A DNA stretch of 64,000 bases from an uncultured Rhodospirillaceae bacterium (GCA_937927415.1 CALBDS010000003.1:248001-312000), one strand, 5' to 3'. Numbered from the stretch's first letter, positions 9,070 through 18,462 are shown. Translations and numbers: made by a program. The notes: generated by a model from the letters alone, not told the origin.

Positions 9070-9081
9070 CGGGCGTTCCGC

Positions 9082-9660
9082 TTACGGGGCGAACCAGTCC
9101 ACTTCCCGCGAACGGTGGTTTTCGCGCATGTAGGTGACGATTTCGGGGCGGGCCAGCCCGACCTCCCGGTGGCGCTGGCGCACGGCGTCGATCAGATCGC
9201 CCTTCCGGCCCAGGGCGGCATCGGCGTATTCGATCATGCGCAGGTTGGGCCACGTCTTGTCACGGATGGCGGCCACCGCCGCCACCGCCTCGCGCGCCGG
9301 ACGGTCGGGACGGGCCTGGGCCAGCAGCATGGTCAGCGCCGCGGTGGACCGGGAAATCCCCATGTGGCAATGAACCAGCAGGTGCCCGCAGCCGCCGGGT
9401 TCCGCCATCAGGTCGCGGCCGAACGCCAGGATCGCCGCGATGTGATCGGGCCGCGGCGGGACCTCGGCCGGGAGATCCTCGATGATGTCGTGGAAGCGCA
9501 ACTCCAGCCGCTCGTGCTCGCCATAGGCGCCGAAGGCCGCCGGCTCCGGCTCCTCGGGGTCGAGGATCGACAGGACATGGGTGACGCCGGCCGCGCAATG
9601 GCCGGACAGTTCCTCGATCCCGCAGACGGTGACGGTAAAGGGCACGAAACGGCTGGGCAT
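9082..9660 (-). CDS. Dual-specificity/tyrosine-phosphatase-like protein
   Basis: A soluble protein of 192 residues with the cysteine phosphatase loop H-C-H-M-G-I-S-R-S-T near residue 100 (C-x5-R type), preceded by an acidic-loop region rich in aspartates and glutamates. This is the arrangement of alphaproteobacterial tyrosine phosphatase-like proteins of unknown substrate. The ATG at 9660 was chosen because homology-like sequence begins there. The open frame continues upstream without a stop but has no family resemblance and overlaps the next gene's coding strand. It is probably translated downstream of the EamA transporter gene, 56 bases away. Confidence 0.8.
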   Translation of the reverse strand: MPSRFVPFTVTVCGIEELSGHCAAGVTHVLSILDPEEPEPAAFGAYGEHERLELRFHDIIEDLPAEVPPRPDHIAAILAFGRDLMAEPGGCGHLLVHCHMGISRSTAALTMLLAQARPDRPAREAVAAVAAIRDKTWPNLRMIEYADAALGRKGDLIDAVRQRHREVGLARPEIVTYMRENHRSREVDWFAP

Positions 9661-9716
9661 GGGATGCTTCCCTGTGTTTCCGGTCCCGTCATCCAGGGGG
9701 CAAAACGCCGCCGCCG

Positions 9717-10601
9717 TCAAGGGCGGGAACGGACCGTCTCCCGGCTGGACAGGACCGAACCGCCGGTGATGACGGCGCAGGCCACCCACACGCTCCAATG
9801 CCCCGCCGCCAGCCCGCTGGCGATCAGCAGCAGCGTGGACAGGATCGGTGCGGCGTACGACAGCGTGCCCAGCAGGCGGATATCCCCGTGCCGCACCCCA
9901 TGGTCCCACAGGAAGAAGGCCGACCCCACCGGCCCCAGCCCCATGAACAGCAACGCCCCCCACCCCAGGAAACCGGCAGGCCACACCGTTTGTTCCCATA
10001 CCAGATGGCACAGGGCGGCCAGAACTGCGGTGACGAAGCAGAATCCGGTGACCGCATCCTCGGTACCGCCGCGGATGCGCCGCCGCAGCACGGAATAGAC
10101 GGCCCAGGTCACGGCGGCCCCCAAAGCGGCGGCATAGCCGGTCAGATAGCGCCCATCCACGCTCAACCCCTGCCCCCTGGTGACCAGCAGCACCGTGCCG
10201 GCCAGCCCGATCAACGCCCCCAGCACATGGCCCGGCGCCAGCCGCTCCCCCGGCAGCGTGGCCGACAGAACCACGATCAGCAGCGGCCAGAGGTAGTTGA
10301 TGAGGCTGGCCTCCACCGGCGGGGCGGATTGCAGGGCCAGGAAATAGAGGAAGTGATAGCCGAACAGCCCGGCGATCCCCACCGCCCACACCGCCGGCGG
10401 CTGGCGGAAGGCGGCGGCCGGGTTGCGGCCCCGGATCACGCCCCACCCCACCCCCAGCACCGCCGCCAGCGCAAAGGAACAGGCCACGAGCTGGAACGGC
10501 GGCACCGTGCCGGCCAGCGCCGTCACGGGCGCCAGGGACGACCAGATGAGGATGGCAAGGGCGCCGACGGCGGTGGCGCGGAGGGTGGAGGCGGACGACA
10601 T
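9717..10601 (-). CDS. EamA/DMT-family metabolite exporter (YddG-like)
   Basis: About 295 residues form ten predicted hydrophobic helices in two homologous EamA halves. The first half runs from roughly residue 8 to 135 and the second from 150 to 285, with the usual glycine/proline kinks (LINYLWPLLIVVLSA; LGTLSYAAPILSTLLLI). YddG-type members export aromatic amino acids or other metabolites by an uncharacterised coupling. The ATG at 10601 gives the normal N-terminus; an alternative start 16 codons upstream would only add a polar leader. The substrate is not predictable from the sequence. Confidence 0.85.
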   Translation of the reverse strand: MSSASTLRATAVGALAILIWSSLAPVTALAGTVPPFQLVACSFALAAVLGVGWGVIRGRNPAAAFRQPPAVWAVGIAGLFGYHFLYFLALQSAPPVEASLINYLWPLLIVVLSATLPGERLAPGHVLGALIGLAGTVLLVTRGQGLSVDGRYLTGYAAALGAAVTWAVYSVLRRRIRGGTEDAVTGFCFVTAVLAALCHLVWEQTVWPAGFLGWGALLFMGLGPVGSAFFLWDHGVRHGDIRLLGTLSYAAPILSTLLLIASGLAAGHWSVWVACAVITGGSVLSSRETVRSRP

Positions 10602-10686
10602 GGAACCAATCGGCGGGTGGGAGGAAATGCGGGACACCGCTCCTACCACACCCGGCCCCCGGCTGTCTGCCGCCGTGCCGGTTGCG

Positions 10687-11490
10687 TCAGCCCCCCGCCG
10701 CTTTCATGGAAGCCGCGTTCATGGCATAGGAGGCGAACCATCCCAGCCCGTCGCGCGTCGCCACCCGCGGGCGGTATTCACAGCCGACGAAGCCGGCATA
10801 TCCCAACCGGTCCAGTTCGGCGAACAGGAAGGGATAGTTCAACTCCTCCCCGTCCGGCTCCTGGCGCGACGGCACGCTGGCGATCTGGATGTGCCCGGTC
10901 AGCGGCAGCAGCCGGCGCAGGGCATGGGTCACGTCGCCGTGCAGGATCTGTCGGTGGTAGATGTCGAACTGCAGCCGCACATTGGCCCGCCCCGCCGCAG
11001 CGATCACGGATTCCGCCGCCGCGAAGCCGCTGAGGAAATAGCCCGGCATGTCGCGGGTGTTGATCGGCTCCAGCAGCAGATCCACCCCCGCCGCCCCCAG
11101 CCGGGCGGCGGCATGGTCCACCGCCCGGCGGTAAGAGGCTGCCGCCGCCCCGTCGGCGGGATCGGCGATCCCCGCCATCATGTGCAGCCGTCGGCAGCCG
11201 GTGGCGGCGGCATAGTCCAGCGCCCGTTCCACCCCGTCGCAGACATCCCCGAAACGGTCCGGCAGCGCCGCCAGCCCCCGTTCCCCCGCCGCCCAATCGC
11301 CGGGGGGCATGTTGAACAGCGCCTGGGTCAGCCCGTTGCGCTCCAGCCGCGCGGCGATGGCATCCGCCGGGTGGTCGTAGGGGAAGAGGTATTCCACCGC
11401 CGAAAACCCCGCGTCCGCCGCCGCGTCGAAACGGTCGAGGAAGGCCCATTCGGTGAACATCATGGTGAGGTTGGCGGCAAAGATCGGCAC
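10687..11490 (-). CDS. Hydroxypyruvate isomerase-like sugar-phosphate isomerase/epimerase (TIM barrel)
   Basis: This enzyme of about 267 residues belongs to the xylose isomerase-like TIM-barrel family, Hyi/OtnI branch. Signatures are the N-terminal F-A-A-N-L-T-M-M-F, the strand GFSAVEYLFPYD, and the metal and substrate residues in L-L-L-E-P-I-N-T-R-D-M-P-G-Y, LQFDIYHRQI and VGCEYRP. Hyi interconverts hydroxypyruvate and tartronate semialdehyde in glyoxylate metabolism; OtnI acts on four-carbon acid sugars. No glyoxylate carboligase or reductase lies nearby to decide between them. The start is a GTG with GGAGGAG about eight bases upstream; the longer frame reaching 11646 lacks such support. 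Confidence 0.85.
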   Translation of the reverse strand: MPIFAANLTMMFTEWAFLDRFDAAADAGFSAVEYLFPYDHPADAIAARLERNGLTQALFNMPPGDWAAGERGLAALPDRFGDVCDGVERALDYAAATGCRRLHMMAGIADPADGAAAASYRRAVDHAAARLGAAGVDLLLEPINTRDMPGYFLSGFAAAESVIAAAGRANVRLQFDIYHRQILHGDVTHALRRLLPLTGHIQIASVPSRQEPDGEELNYPFLFAELDRLGYAGFVGCEYRPRVATRDGLGWFASYAMNAASMKAAGG

Positions 11491-11761
11491 GGGCGGCACT
11501 CCTCCGGAACGGTCAAGACGATGGCGGTGGGCCGCATCATACCCCAACGCCACCCCTGCGGCAGTCTGTCGTTTACCCGACAGAATCCCCGGCGTTGGCG
11601 TGTTTGTCACATCGTTTGCAACGACCAGGAATCGACCAGCCGACACAGACCGTTGATTTCAAAGACTTTCCTCTATGGTCCTGTTTTTGCATATTTTACC
11701 TCCGCCTGAGGATCGGGGCGGACACACAGGGGGGTCCGCCGCAATGGAAAGAGGGGCGAAG

Positions 11762-12286
11762 ATGGCCCGGAACGGAGTGAGCCTGAGTGGGATCGAGCGG
11801 ACCTTTTCCCCTGACGAGATCATCGTCAGCAAGACCGACCTGCAGGGGCGCCTGACCTACGTCAACGACATCTTCATGGATGTGGCGGGGTACAGCGAAT
11901 CCGAACTGATCGGCAAACCCCACAGCATCATCCGCCATCCCGACATGCCGCAGGCGGTGTTCCGCCTGTTGTGGGCCACCATCCGGGAGGGGCGGGAAAT
12001 CTTCGCCTACGTCAACAACCGGGCGCGCAACGGTGACCATTACTGGGTGCTGGCCCACATCACCCCCAACCACGCCGCCGACGGCACGCTGGCCGGTTAT
12101 CACTCCAACCGGCGGGTGCCGGGGCGCGGTGCCATCGCGCGGGTGGAACCGCTGTACCAGCGGATGCGGCAGGCGGAGCGCGCGGCACCCGACCCCGAAA
12201 CCGGCATGGCCGCCGCCGCCGCGATCCTGAACGAAGCCCTGGCGCACGAGAGGATGAGCTATGATGAATTTGTCCTCAGTCTCTAA
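11762..12286 (+). CDS. PAS-domain sensor protein (Aer-like) paired with a chemoreceptor
   Basis: A single PAS domain occupies roughly residues 8-120 of a cytosolic protein of about 174 residues. The order S-K-T-D-L-x-G-x-L-T-Y-V-N-D-I-F then G-x-P-H-S-I-I-R-H-P-D-M-P is the Aer-type PAS signature, which in Aer binds FAD and reports redox or energy state. There is no transmembrane segment, HAMP or signalling domain of its own. The downstream chemoreceptor gene overlaps it by 26 bases, so the two are translationally coupled and the PAS protein probably supplies the input. The ATG at 11762 has a GAGGGG six bases upstream; an ATG at 11744 is also possible. Confidence 0.85.
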   Translation: MARNGVSLSGIERTFSPDEIIVSKTDLQGRLTYVNDIFMDVAGYSESELIGKPHSIIRHPDMPQAVFRLLWATIREGREIFAYVNNRARNGDHYWVLAHITPNHAADGTLAGYHSNRRVPGRGAIARVEPLYQRMRQAERAAPDPETGMAAAAAILNEALAHERMSYDEFVLSL

Positions 12287-13571
12287 TCTGTCGTCCGTCG
12301 CCCGTGCCGGCATCGCCGCCTGGGGCAGCGCCGGGCTGGTGGTGGTTCTGGCCGGGGTGTTCGCCGCCGCAGGTGACGGCCCCGCCGCGCTGGCGGTGCT
12401 GCTGCTGCTGATCCCGTCCGCCCTCAGCATCCTGGCGCTGAAACGGGCCAACGCCAGCATCGACAAGGCCATGCGCGTGTGCGCGGCGGCGGCGGCGGGG
12501 GATCTGTCGGTGCGGGTGATGGGCATCCGCGGCCACGGCAACATCGGGCAGATGCTGCGCAACGTGAACCGGCTGCTCGACCTGACGGAGGCTTTCTGCA
12601 AGGAGGCCGACGCCGCCATGCAGCACGCCAACGCCCGGCAGTATTACCGCAAGATCCTGCAAACCGGCCTGCGCGGCGATTTCTCCCGCCACGCCGCCAT
12701 CATCAACCGTTCCCTGGATCAGATGAAGGAACGCGACGGCGAAGCCATCCGCTTCGCCGAAGACAACGTGCACCATGTGCTGCTGAGCGTGAAGGCGGCG
12801 GTGGAACAGTTGCAGGCCAGCGCCCGGCAATTGACCCGCAACGCCGCCAGCGCGGTGGAGGATGCCAACGGTGCCGCCTGTGGCGCCGAGCGCGCCTCGG
12901 TCAACGTGCAGGCGGTGGCGTCGGCGGCGGGACAGCTCATGTCCTCGTTCGACGCCATCAAACAGCAGACCTCGGTCGCCACCTCCATCGCCACCGATGC
13001 CGTCGCCATGGCCAGCCGCACCAACAGCGCCGTGCGCGAACTGGCCGAAGCCACCACCCAGATCGGCAGCGTGGTGGCGCTGATTCAGGACATCGCCTCG
13101 AAAACCAACATGCTGGCGCTGAACGCCACCATCGAAGCCGCCCGCGCCGGAGCCGCCGGCAAGGGCTTTGCCGTGGTGGCAACGGAGGTGAAGTCGCTGG
13201 CCGACCAGACCGCGCGCGCCACCGGCGACATCGCCGCCCAGGTGGACCGCATCCGCCAGGTGGCGGAGGGGGCGGGACGGGCGTTGCAGGAGATCACCGG
13301 CACCATCGGCCATATCGAGGAAACCTCGGCCACCATTGCCGGAGCGGTCCTGCAGCAGAACGCGGTGACCGAGGAAATCAGCCGCAACGTCAGCGACGCC
13401 GCCGCCGGGACGGGGGCGGTCACCGCCTCCATCACCACCGTGCGGGCGGCGGCGGAACAGACCAACGGCGTTGCCGGCGACATCGGCACCGCCGCCGATG
13501 CCCTGTGTCAGCAGGCCGATGCGCTGCAAGAGCAGCTCACCGCCTTCATCACCCGCATCCGGGCGGCCTGA
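12261..13571 (+). CDS. Methyl-accepting chemotaxis protein without a periplasmic sensor domain
   Basis: Two hydrophobic helices (about residues 15-37 and 41-60) are separated by only a few residues, so there is almost no periplasmic loop. A long helical linker follows, containing the segment EAFCKEADAAMQHA typical of PAS-coupled receptors. The C-terminal signalling hairpin is classical: SKTNMLALNATIEAARAG, then GKGFAVVATEVKSLADQT, near residues 282-320. Family members control CheA kinase. With no ligand domain, input is likely to come from the overlapping upstream PAS protein. The start has two tandem ATGs with GAGAGG upstream. A strong terminator follows. Confidence 0.92.
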   Translation: MMNLSSVSNLSSVARAGIAAWGSAGLVVVLAGVFAAAGDGPAALAVLLLLIPSALSILALKRANASIDKAMRVCAAAAAGDLSVRVMGIRGHGNIGQMLRNVNRLLDLTEAFCKEADAAMQHANARQYYRKILQTGLRGDFSRHAAIINRSLDQMKERDGEAIRFAEDNVHHVLLSVKAAVEQLQASARQLTRNAASAVEDANGAACGAERASVNVQAVASAAGQLMSSFDAIKQQTSVATSIATDAVAMASRTNSAVRELAEATTQIGSVVALIQDIASKTNMLALNATIEAARAGAAGKGFAVVATEVKSLADQTARATGDIAAQVDRIRQVAEGAGRALQEITGTIGHIEETSATIAGAVLQQNAVTEEISRNVSDAAAGTGAVTASITTVRAAAEQTNGVAGDIGTAADALCQQADALQEQLTAFITRIRAA

Positions 13572-13596
13572 GGCAAAAGCCCCCGCATGAACGGCA

Positions 13597-13627
13597 CCGG
13601 GGCCGGGAGGACTCCTCCCGGCCCCGG
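13597..13627 (+). terminator. Strong terminator hairpin after the chemoreceptor gene
   Basis: A perfect 14-bp GC-rich stem (13597-13610 with 13614-13627) with a 3-base loop is followed by catcttt. It lies between the plus-strand chemoreceptor gene and the minus-strand beta-helix/RTX gene, so it may stop transcription from both sides. Confidence 0.8.
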
Positions 13628-13663
13628 CATCTTTCCGGTCGTACCGTTCCGGGCCGCGGCGGG

Positions 13664-16021
13664 TCAGGCCGTGGCGTCGGTCAGGATCAGGTCGGTGCCC
13701 GTGTCGATATGGTTCACCCCGTCCAGATGGAAGAGGTCCACCACATGGTCGGGCGATTCGCGCCGGGCTATGCCGACCATCAGCCCGGTGTCGTCGGTGC
13801 TGATGCGCAGCAGCGACAGGAACAGGCCCAGGTCACCGTTCGTCATTTCATGCACGATCGGGCGAAGGTCCAGCCGGTCGATTCCCGATTGGAAATCCTC
13901 CACCACGTCGCCGGCATCGGCCAGGGACGTGGCCCGGAACACATCGCGTCCGGCCCCGCCGATCAGCACATCGATCCCGCCGCCGCCGATCAGCAGATCG
14001 TTGCCGCCCATGCCGTACAGCACGTCGTCGCTGACGCTGCCGGTCAGCACGTTGTCCAGATCATTGCCCGCACCGACCGCCCCGTCGGCCCGCACCAGCT
14101 CCATATTCTCCACATGGTCCGGCAGGCGGTAATAACGGCCCCAGTTGATGACGGTGTCGATTCCCTGATCGGCGAATTCGACCACTCTGTCCTGTGTGCC
14201 GGTGACGTTGTAGCGGTCATCACCCAGCCCGCCGCGCAACTCGTTGTTGCCGCCCTGACCGTTCAGGTAATCGTGACCGTCGGTGCCGGTCATCACATCA
14301 TCGCCGGCCGTTCCCTTCAACCACAGGGCGGAGGCATGGGACAGCGGCAGCGTCGCCGCGGAATGGGTGCTGGCGTTTCCGGGGACAAGCTGGATATCCA
14401 TCCAGGACAGCGCCGTCTGATCCAGGTTCTGCAGGATCACCCGCTCCCCGCCCCCCAGTTCCAGCACAAGGCTGGTTCCAGCGGTCCAGGCTGTGGCCTT
14501 CACCTGTGCAACGCTGGTGAAGCCGTAATCTTCCAGCCGCAGGGTGTCGTCGTGGGTGAAATCCTGGATGATGTCCTGCCCACCGCCGTGGCGCATGACG
14601 AAGGTGTCACGCCCCGCACCGCCGATCAGAAGATCGTTCCCGGCCCCGCCGTCCAGGATGTCGTTGCCCTGATTCCCCTGGATGCGGTTGGCCAGGGCGT
14701 TGCCCAGCAGCAGGGCGCTGGTGGGCGCGGTGTTGGTCAGGTTCTCCACATGATCGGGAAGGCGGTATCCCTCCAGCGACACCAGAACGGTGTCGATGCC
14801 CTCCCCCGCGTGTTCGATCGGCTGGTCGCGCAGGCGGTTGACGACATAGGTGTCGTCCCCCAAGCCCCCTTCCATGCGATCGTCGCCGTTGCGCCCGTTC
14901 AACAGATCGTTGATCGCGGAACCACGCAGCAGATCATCGGCATCGGTTCCGGTGAACTGGTTGATGCTCGTGCCCGATGCCGGCGGGGCGGAGGGAAGCG
15001 TCAGCGGCGGCACCGGTGCCGGCGGCTGGGACGCAGACCACAGGGACTGCAGCTCCTCCATCGTCCGACCATAGAACAGGCCGGTCTGCTCCGGCGTGAC
15101 GAACGTGCCCTGCGGCGGGGTGCCGACGTGCATTTCACCCGTGAACGGCATGTTGGGCCAGGTGATATCGTCGCCGGCGCGCACAGTGCCCCAGGTCTTG
15201 GGCGGGAAAACCGACTGCTGGGCGGCATCCTGCCCCGCGCGCTGGTCCACCCACACATTTTCCATGGTGACGGGATAGGGCGGACGCCCGTCGTTCATCC
15301 AGAAATTATAGAGGAAGGTGATGGGGTCGCCCCCCGGCAGATACTGCATCTGCACGTTCACGAGATCGACCGATTTGATCTCGTGCTGGGGGTCGAGGAA
15401 CAGGCCCTGGAAGTTGCTGCGACCCACCACGTTGTACATACGGATGTGCTGCAGATCCCCGTGGGGCTGGAAGACGTCGCCATGGACGCCGTTGTACGAC
15501 CCCGACACATGGTCGATGAAGCTGTTCTGAAGGGTGAAGGTGGCCTCCGACCCGTTGGCGGCAACGGCGGCGATGGCGTCGCGTTCGCCCACGTTCCGGT
15601 TGTCGATGTGGACCCCTTCGACCCAGACTTCACCATGGATGTTGGTGAATTTCAGGGTTGCGGTGGCTGGCCCCGCACCGGAGGGAACGAAATCGCCCCC
15701 GGATAGGATGATGTTCCGCCCGCCACTGACCTCCAGCCGGTCAAGAGTATAGGTTCCCGGCGGCGCGACAATCAATACATCTTCATTGTCGCCAAACTTA
15801 AACCATGTCTGCGTGCCAGTCTTGGAAAGATCAAGCACCGTATAACCGGGCGCCAAAGACGGAGGTGCCCAGCGAACCTCCATAGAAGCCGTCATTTTGA
15901 CCTCTTTCGATGCCAGTGGACTGGCATACAGCGACAAACATATCAGCAGGACCGCGCTGATCGTTGCCGTATAAAAAGAGGTACAAAGATTAACGACATG
16001 GAAACGCCGGGTCGTAGTCAT
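13664..16021 (-). CDS. Secreted right-handed beta-helix protein with RTX calcium-binding repeats
   Basis: Residues about 50-330 have the repeating short strands of a pectate-lyase-like beta-helix (SGGRNIILSGGDF, EVWVEGVHIDNRN, TLQNSFIDHVSG, HIRMYNVVGR). Three blocks of G-G-x-G-x-D-x-L/I/V nonapeptides follow near residues 370-390, 450-475 and 680-705, each followed by a beta-rich spacer. It is the last gene of the exopolysaccharide operon, 42 bases after the polymerase gene, which suggests a surface protein that binds or modifies the polymer. Two starts are plausible: the ATG at 16021 adds a hydrophobic signal sequence (residues 14-38), while the ATG at 15895 has AAAGAGG five bases upstream and would give an RTX protein for type I export. 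Confidence 0.82.
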   Translation of the reverse strand: MTTTRRFHVVNLCTSFYTATISAVLLICLSLYASPLASKEVKMTASMEVRWAPPSLAPGYTVLDLSKTGTQTWFKFGDNEDVLIVAPPGTYTLDRLEVSGGRNIILSGGDFVPSGAGPATATLKFTNIHGEVWVEGVHIDNRNVGERDAIAAVAANGSEATFTLQNSFIDHVSGSYNGVHGDVFQPHGDLQHIRMYNVVGRSNFQGLFLDPQHEIKSVDLVNVQMQYLPGGDPITFLYNFWMNDGRPPYPVTMENVWVDQRAGQDAAQQSVFPPKTWGTVRAGDDITWPNMPFTGEMHVGTPPQGTFVTPEQTGLFYGRTMEELQSLWSASQPPAPVPPLTLPSAPPASGTSINQFTGTDADDLLRGSAINDLLNGRNGDDRMEGGLGDDTYVVNRLRDQPIEHAGEGIDTVLVSLEGYRLPDHVENLTNTAPTSALLLGNALANRIQGNQGNDILDGGAGNDLLIGGAGRDTFVMRHGGGQDIIQDFTHDDTLRLEDYGFTSVAQVKATAWTAGTSLVLELGGGERVILQNLDQTALSWMDIQLVPGNASTHSAATLPLSHASALWLKGTAGDDVMTGTDGHDYLNGQGGNNELRGGLGDDRYNVTGTQDRVVEFADQGIDTVINWGRYYRLPDHVENMELVRADGAVGAGNDLDNVLTGSVSDDVLYGMGGNDLLIGGGGIDVLIGGAGRDVFRATSLADAGDVVEDFQSGIDRLDLRPIVHEMTNGDLGLFLSLLRISTDDTGLMVGIARRESPDHVVDLFHLDGVNHIDTGTDLILTDATA

Positions 16022-16063
16022 TTTTTCTTACCCCCGAATGTCACCAATACCCACAAAGAGAGA

Positions 16064-17389
16064 TTATGTGTTCCGGTTGCGCCTCCAGACCGGGCCGCCC
16101 AGCGATGCCGACAGCAGCGCCAGGAAGGTGAACCCCCACACCGTATGGTCGCCGCGCAGCAGCGAGCTTTCGGTCGCGTTGTGGATCAGGGCGAAGACCA
16201 GCACCGCCACCGCCAGCGTCCCGCAGCCAGGCGCGCGCCCGGCGGCTTCCATCGCCAGCGCCCGCACCACCCCGGCAACCACCCCGGCGGTCAGCAGCAC
16301 CAGCCCCACCACGCCGAGGGTCAGCAGCAGATCGAGATAGCCGTTGTGCGCCTGATGCACCGCCCAATTGAGGATGGACGGCGACCAGCGTTCGATCACC
16401 CCCACCCCGCCGGTCAGCCACAGCGACTGATACCCCATGCCGGTCCACGGCCGTTCCCCGACAAAGGGCCACAGAAAGCCCCACAGGTCGGTCCGCCCGG
16501 TCAGGGTGGCATCGCCGAACAGGGCGGTCAGCACCGCCGCGGGTGTTGCGATGTGGATCGCCAGCCCCGCCGCCGCCAGCAGCGCCAGCAGCAGCCACAG
16601 CCCCGCCGCCACCGTCAGCGGCCCGGTGCGGGCCAGGACGGTCAGCCCCCACGCGATGCCGCCGCTGGCCAGCAGGGCCGCCATGGACGTCTTGCTGTCG
16701 GTGCCCACCAGAAAGACCACCCCGCCAAACAGCACCAGCACCCGCGTCACCCGCCATTCCGGCATGAACCGCCCGGCGAAAAACCACACCATCAGCGCCA
16801 TGGCGCTGATGGCGCCGGCGGTGTTCTTGGACGCGTGCAGCCCGACGAAGGCCCCGGAATCCTCCCGCCCCAGCGCAGGCACGAACACCGCCGACACCAC
16901 ATCAATGCCGATGATGCCGGCCAGCACCAGCGCCACCGGGCGCCACAGTTCCGCGGGCTTGCGGACGGCGGCGGCACCGATCATGAACACCAGCGTCACC
17001 ACCGTCAGCAGCATCACCCGCTTCAGGCTGACGATGGGAAAAACGGCCCAGGTGACGCTGGCCCACGACCACACCAGGGCTGCCGTCAGCAGCGGCATGG
17101 CCAGCGCCAGCCGCCGCACCCGGTCAAGCACGCACAGCCCCAGCGGCAGGGCCGCCATCAGCAGCAGCGGCCACACGATCTGCCGCGGCCCGTTGGCCAC
17201 ATCCTCCGCCCCCACCTGCACGCCGCCGCGCAGAAACGGGCCGCCGGGCACGAACAGCCCATGCTGGAGGATGAAGTAACCGATGGCCAGCGCCAGAAAC
17301 ACCCGCCCCCACGACAGGGCGGCCGGCACCGACGGAACGGCGGAGGGAGGGGCGGACCATTCCTGAACGGTTGCCTGAGGTCCACTCAT
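16064..17389 (-). CDS. O-antigen ligase/polymerase-type (Wzy/WaaL) membrane protein
   Basis: A 441-residue protein with ten or more hydrophobic helices and a large periplasmic loop containing R-T-D-L-W-G-F-L-W-P and H-Q-A-H-N-G-Y-L-D-L. The latter is the histidine-rich loop hallmark of the O-antigen ligase (Wzy_C) superfamily. In an operon with a flippase, glycosyltransferases and a Wzc-like protein, polymerisation of repeat units on the outer face of the inner membrane is the likely job. The ATG overlaps the stop of the upstream glycosyltransferase gene by 4 bases. Confidence 0.85.
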   Translation of the reverse strand: MSGPQATVQEWSAPPSAVPSVPAALSWGRVFLALAIGYFILQHGLFVPGGPFLRGGVQVGAEDVANGPRQIVWPLLLMAALPLGLCVLDRVRRLALAMPLLTAALVWSWASVTWAVFPIVSLKRVMLLTVVTLVFMIGAAAVRKPAELWRPVALVLAGIIGIDVVSAVFVPALGREDSGAFVGLHASKNTAGAISAMALMVWFFAGRFMPEWRVTRVLVLFGGVVFLVGTDSKTSMAALLASGGIAWGLTVLARTGPLTVAAGLWLLLALLAAAGLAIHIATPAAVLTALFGDATLTGRTDLWGFLWPFVGERPWTGMGYQSLWLTGGVGVIERWSPSILNWAVHQAHNGYLDLLLTLGVVGLVLLTAGVVAGVVRALAMEAAGRAPGCGTLAVAVLVFALIHNATESSLLRGDHTVWGFTFLALLSASLGGPVWRRNRNT

Positions 17390-18462
17390 GGCACGGCTCC
17401 TCCCCGGCACAGCCCGGCGTAAAAGGCGGCCAGTTGCCGCCCGCTTTCGTTCCAGTCGAACGGGGCCATGTCGGGTTGCCGCGTGCCGTCGGCCGTCACC
17501 CGGCACGCCTCGTCCAGGGCGGCGGTCAGGACACCCGCGGTCAACGGCCCGTCGAAACACTGCACCCACGGATGCCCGACCATGGCCCGCAGTTCCCCCA
17601 TCGCCCCCAGGCCGGGAACCAGCACCGGACGGTCGAAGGACAGGGCCAGAATGGCCGCCCCGGAATTCAGGATGTCCTGATAGGGCAGCACCACCAGATC
17701 GGCGGCGTTCAACGGCACCTGCATGGCCCCGTCGGGCACGAACCCCAGGTCGAGCCGGATGCGCGGGTCGCCGCCGGCCAGATCGTGCAGCCGCCCGCCC
17801 AGCACCGGGTCGTCGGGATGACCGGCCACCACCAGCCGCAGGGCGGGATCGTCCAGCGCCCGGACCGCGGCAATCACCTGATCCACGTTCTTGTACGGGC
17901 GGATGCGCCCGACAAAGGCCGCCACCCGGTCCTGCGGCCCGAAACCGTAGCGCGCGCGGGCCTCGTCCCGGCTGATGCTGTTGGGATAGAGATCGCGGAA
18001 ATGGCCGTGCACCACCACCCGCGACGGCAGGCGCCGGGCGGCGGGATGGCGTTGTTGCAGCGGTGCCTCCGTCGCCTGCGACAGCAGCACCACCCCATCC
18101 AGCCGCGGCACCAGGAAACGCCACAGCCAGTCCTCCAGCCGCGGGTGGGTGCGGTCATGGCCCTGAAGATTGTGAACCGTCCACACGCACGACACCCCGC
18201 GCGCGCGGGCCGCCGTCACCAGCAGGGCGAAGGCCCCCAGCCGCAGGGCGGCCTTGACCGGATTGCGGCTGCGCACCGCCCCTTCGGGCCAATGCATGTG
18301 CCACACGTCGGCCCGCCCGGCCAGCAGCCGCCAGGGGGAAAATTCACTGACGCAAAGCCCCTGTTCGGCCACCGCCCGGCCCAACCGCTCGGTGTAGGGG
18401 TTCATCACCCCGCGGCGGTAGGGCCAGGACAGAACCGTCAGCGGCGGGTGATCAGCGGTCAT
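17386..18462 (-). CDS. Glycosyltransferase (GT4-like), exopolysaccharide operon
   Basis: A GT-B fold protein of 358 residues. The C-terminal nucleotide-sugar half has V-A-A-F-V-G-R-I-R-P-Y-K-N-V and a D-L-V-V-L-P-Y-Q-D segment, where GT4 enzymes bind the donor diphosphate. The N-terminal half contains D-V-W-H-M-H-W-P-E. It probably adds one sugar to the lipid-linked repeat unit in the cytosol; donor and linkage cannot be read. The ATG at 18462 has GGAGGGA upstream and overlaps the flippase gene by 11 bases. Confidence 0.83.
   Translation of the reverse strand: MTADHPPLTVLSWPYRRGVMNPYTERLGRAVAEQGLCVSEFSPWRLLAGRADVWHMHWPEGAVRSRNPVKAALRLGAFALLVTAARARGVSCVWTVHNLQGHDRTHPRLEDWLWRFLVPRLDGVVLLSQATEAPLQQRHPAARRLPSRVVVHGHFRDLYPNSISRDEARARYGFGPQDRVAAFVGRIRPYKNVDQVIAAVRALDDPALRLVVAGHPDDPVLGGRLHDLAGGDPRIRLDLGFVPDGAMQVPLNAADLVVLPYQDILNSGAAILALSFDRPVLVPGLGAMGELRAMVGHPWVQCFDGPLTAGVLTAALDEACRVTADGTRQPDMAPFDWNESGRQLAAFYAGLCRGGAVP

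Noticed and set aside
9661..10446. An in-frame N-terminal extension fusing the phosphatase-like protein to upstream sequence
   Set aside because: The extension is antisense-frame shadow of the EamA gene on the same strand in another frame, with no domain; the ATG at 9660 begins the recognisable protein.
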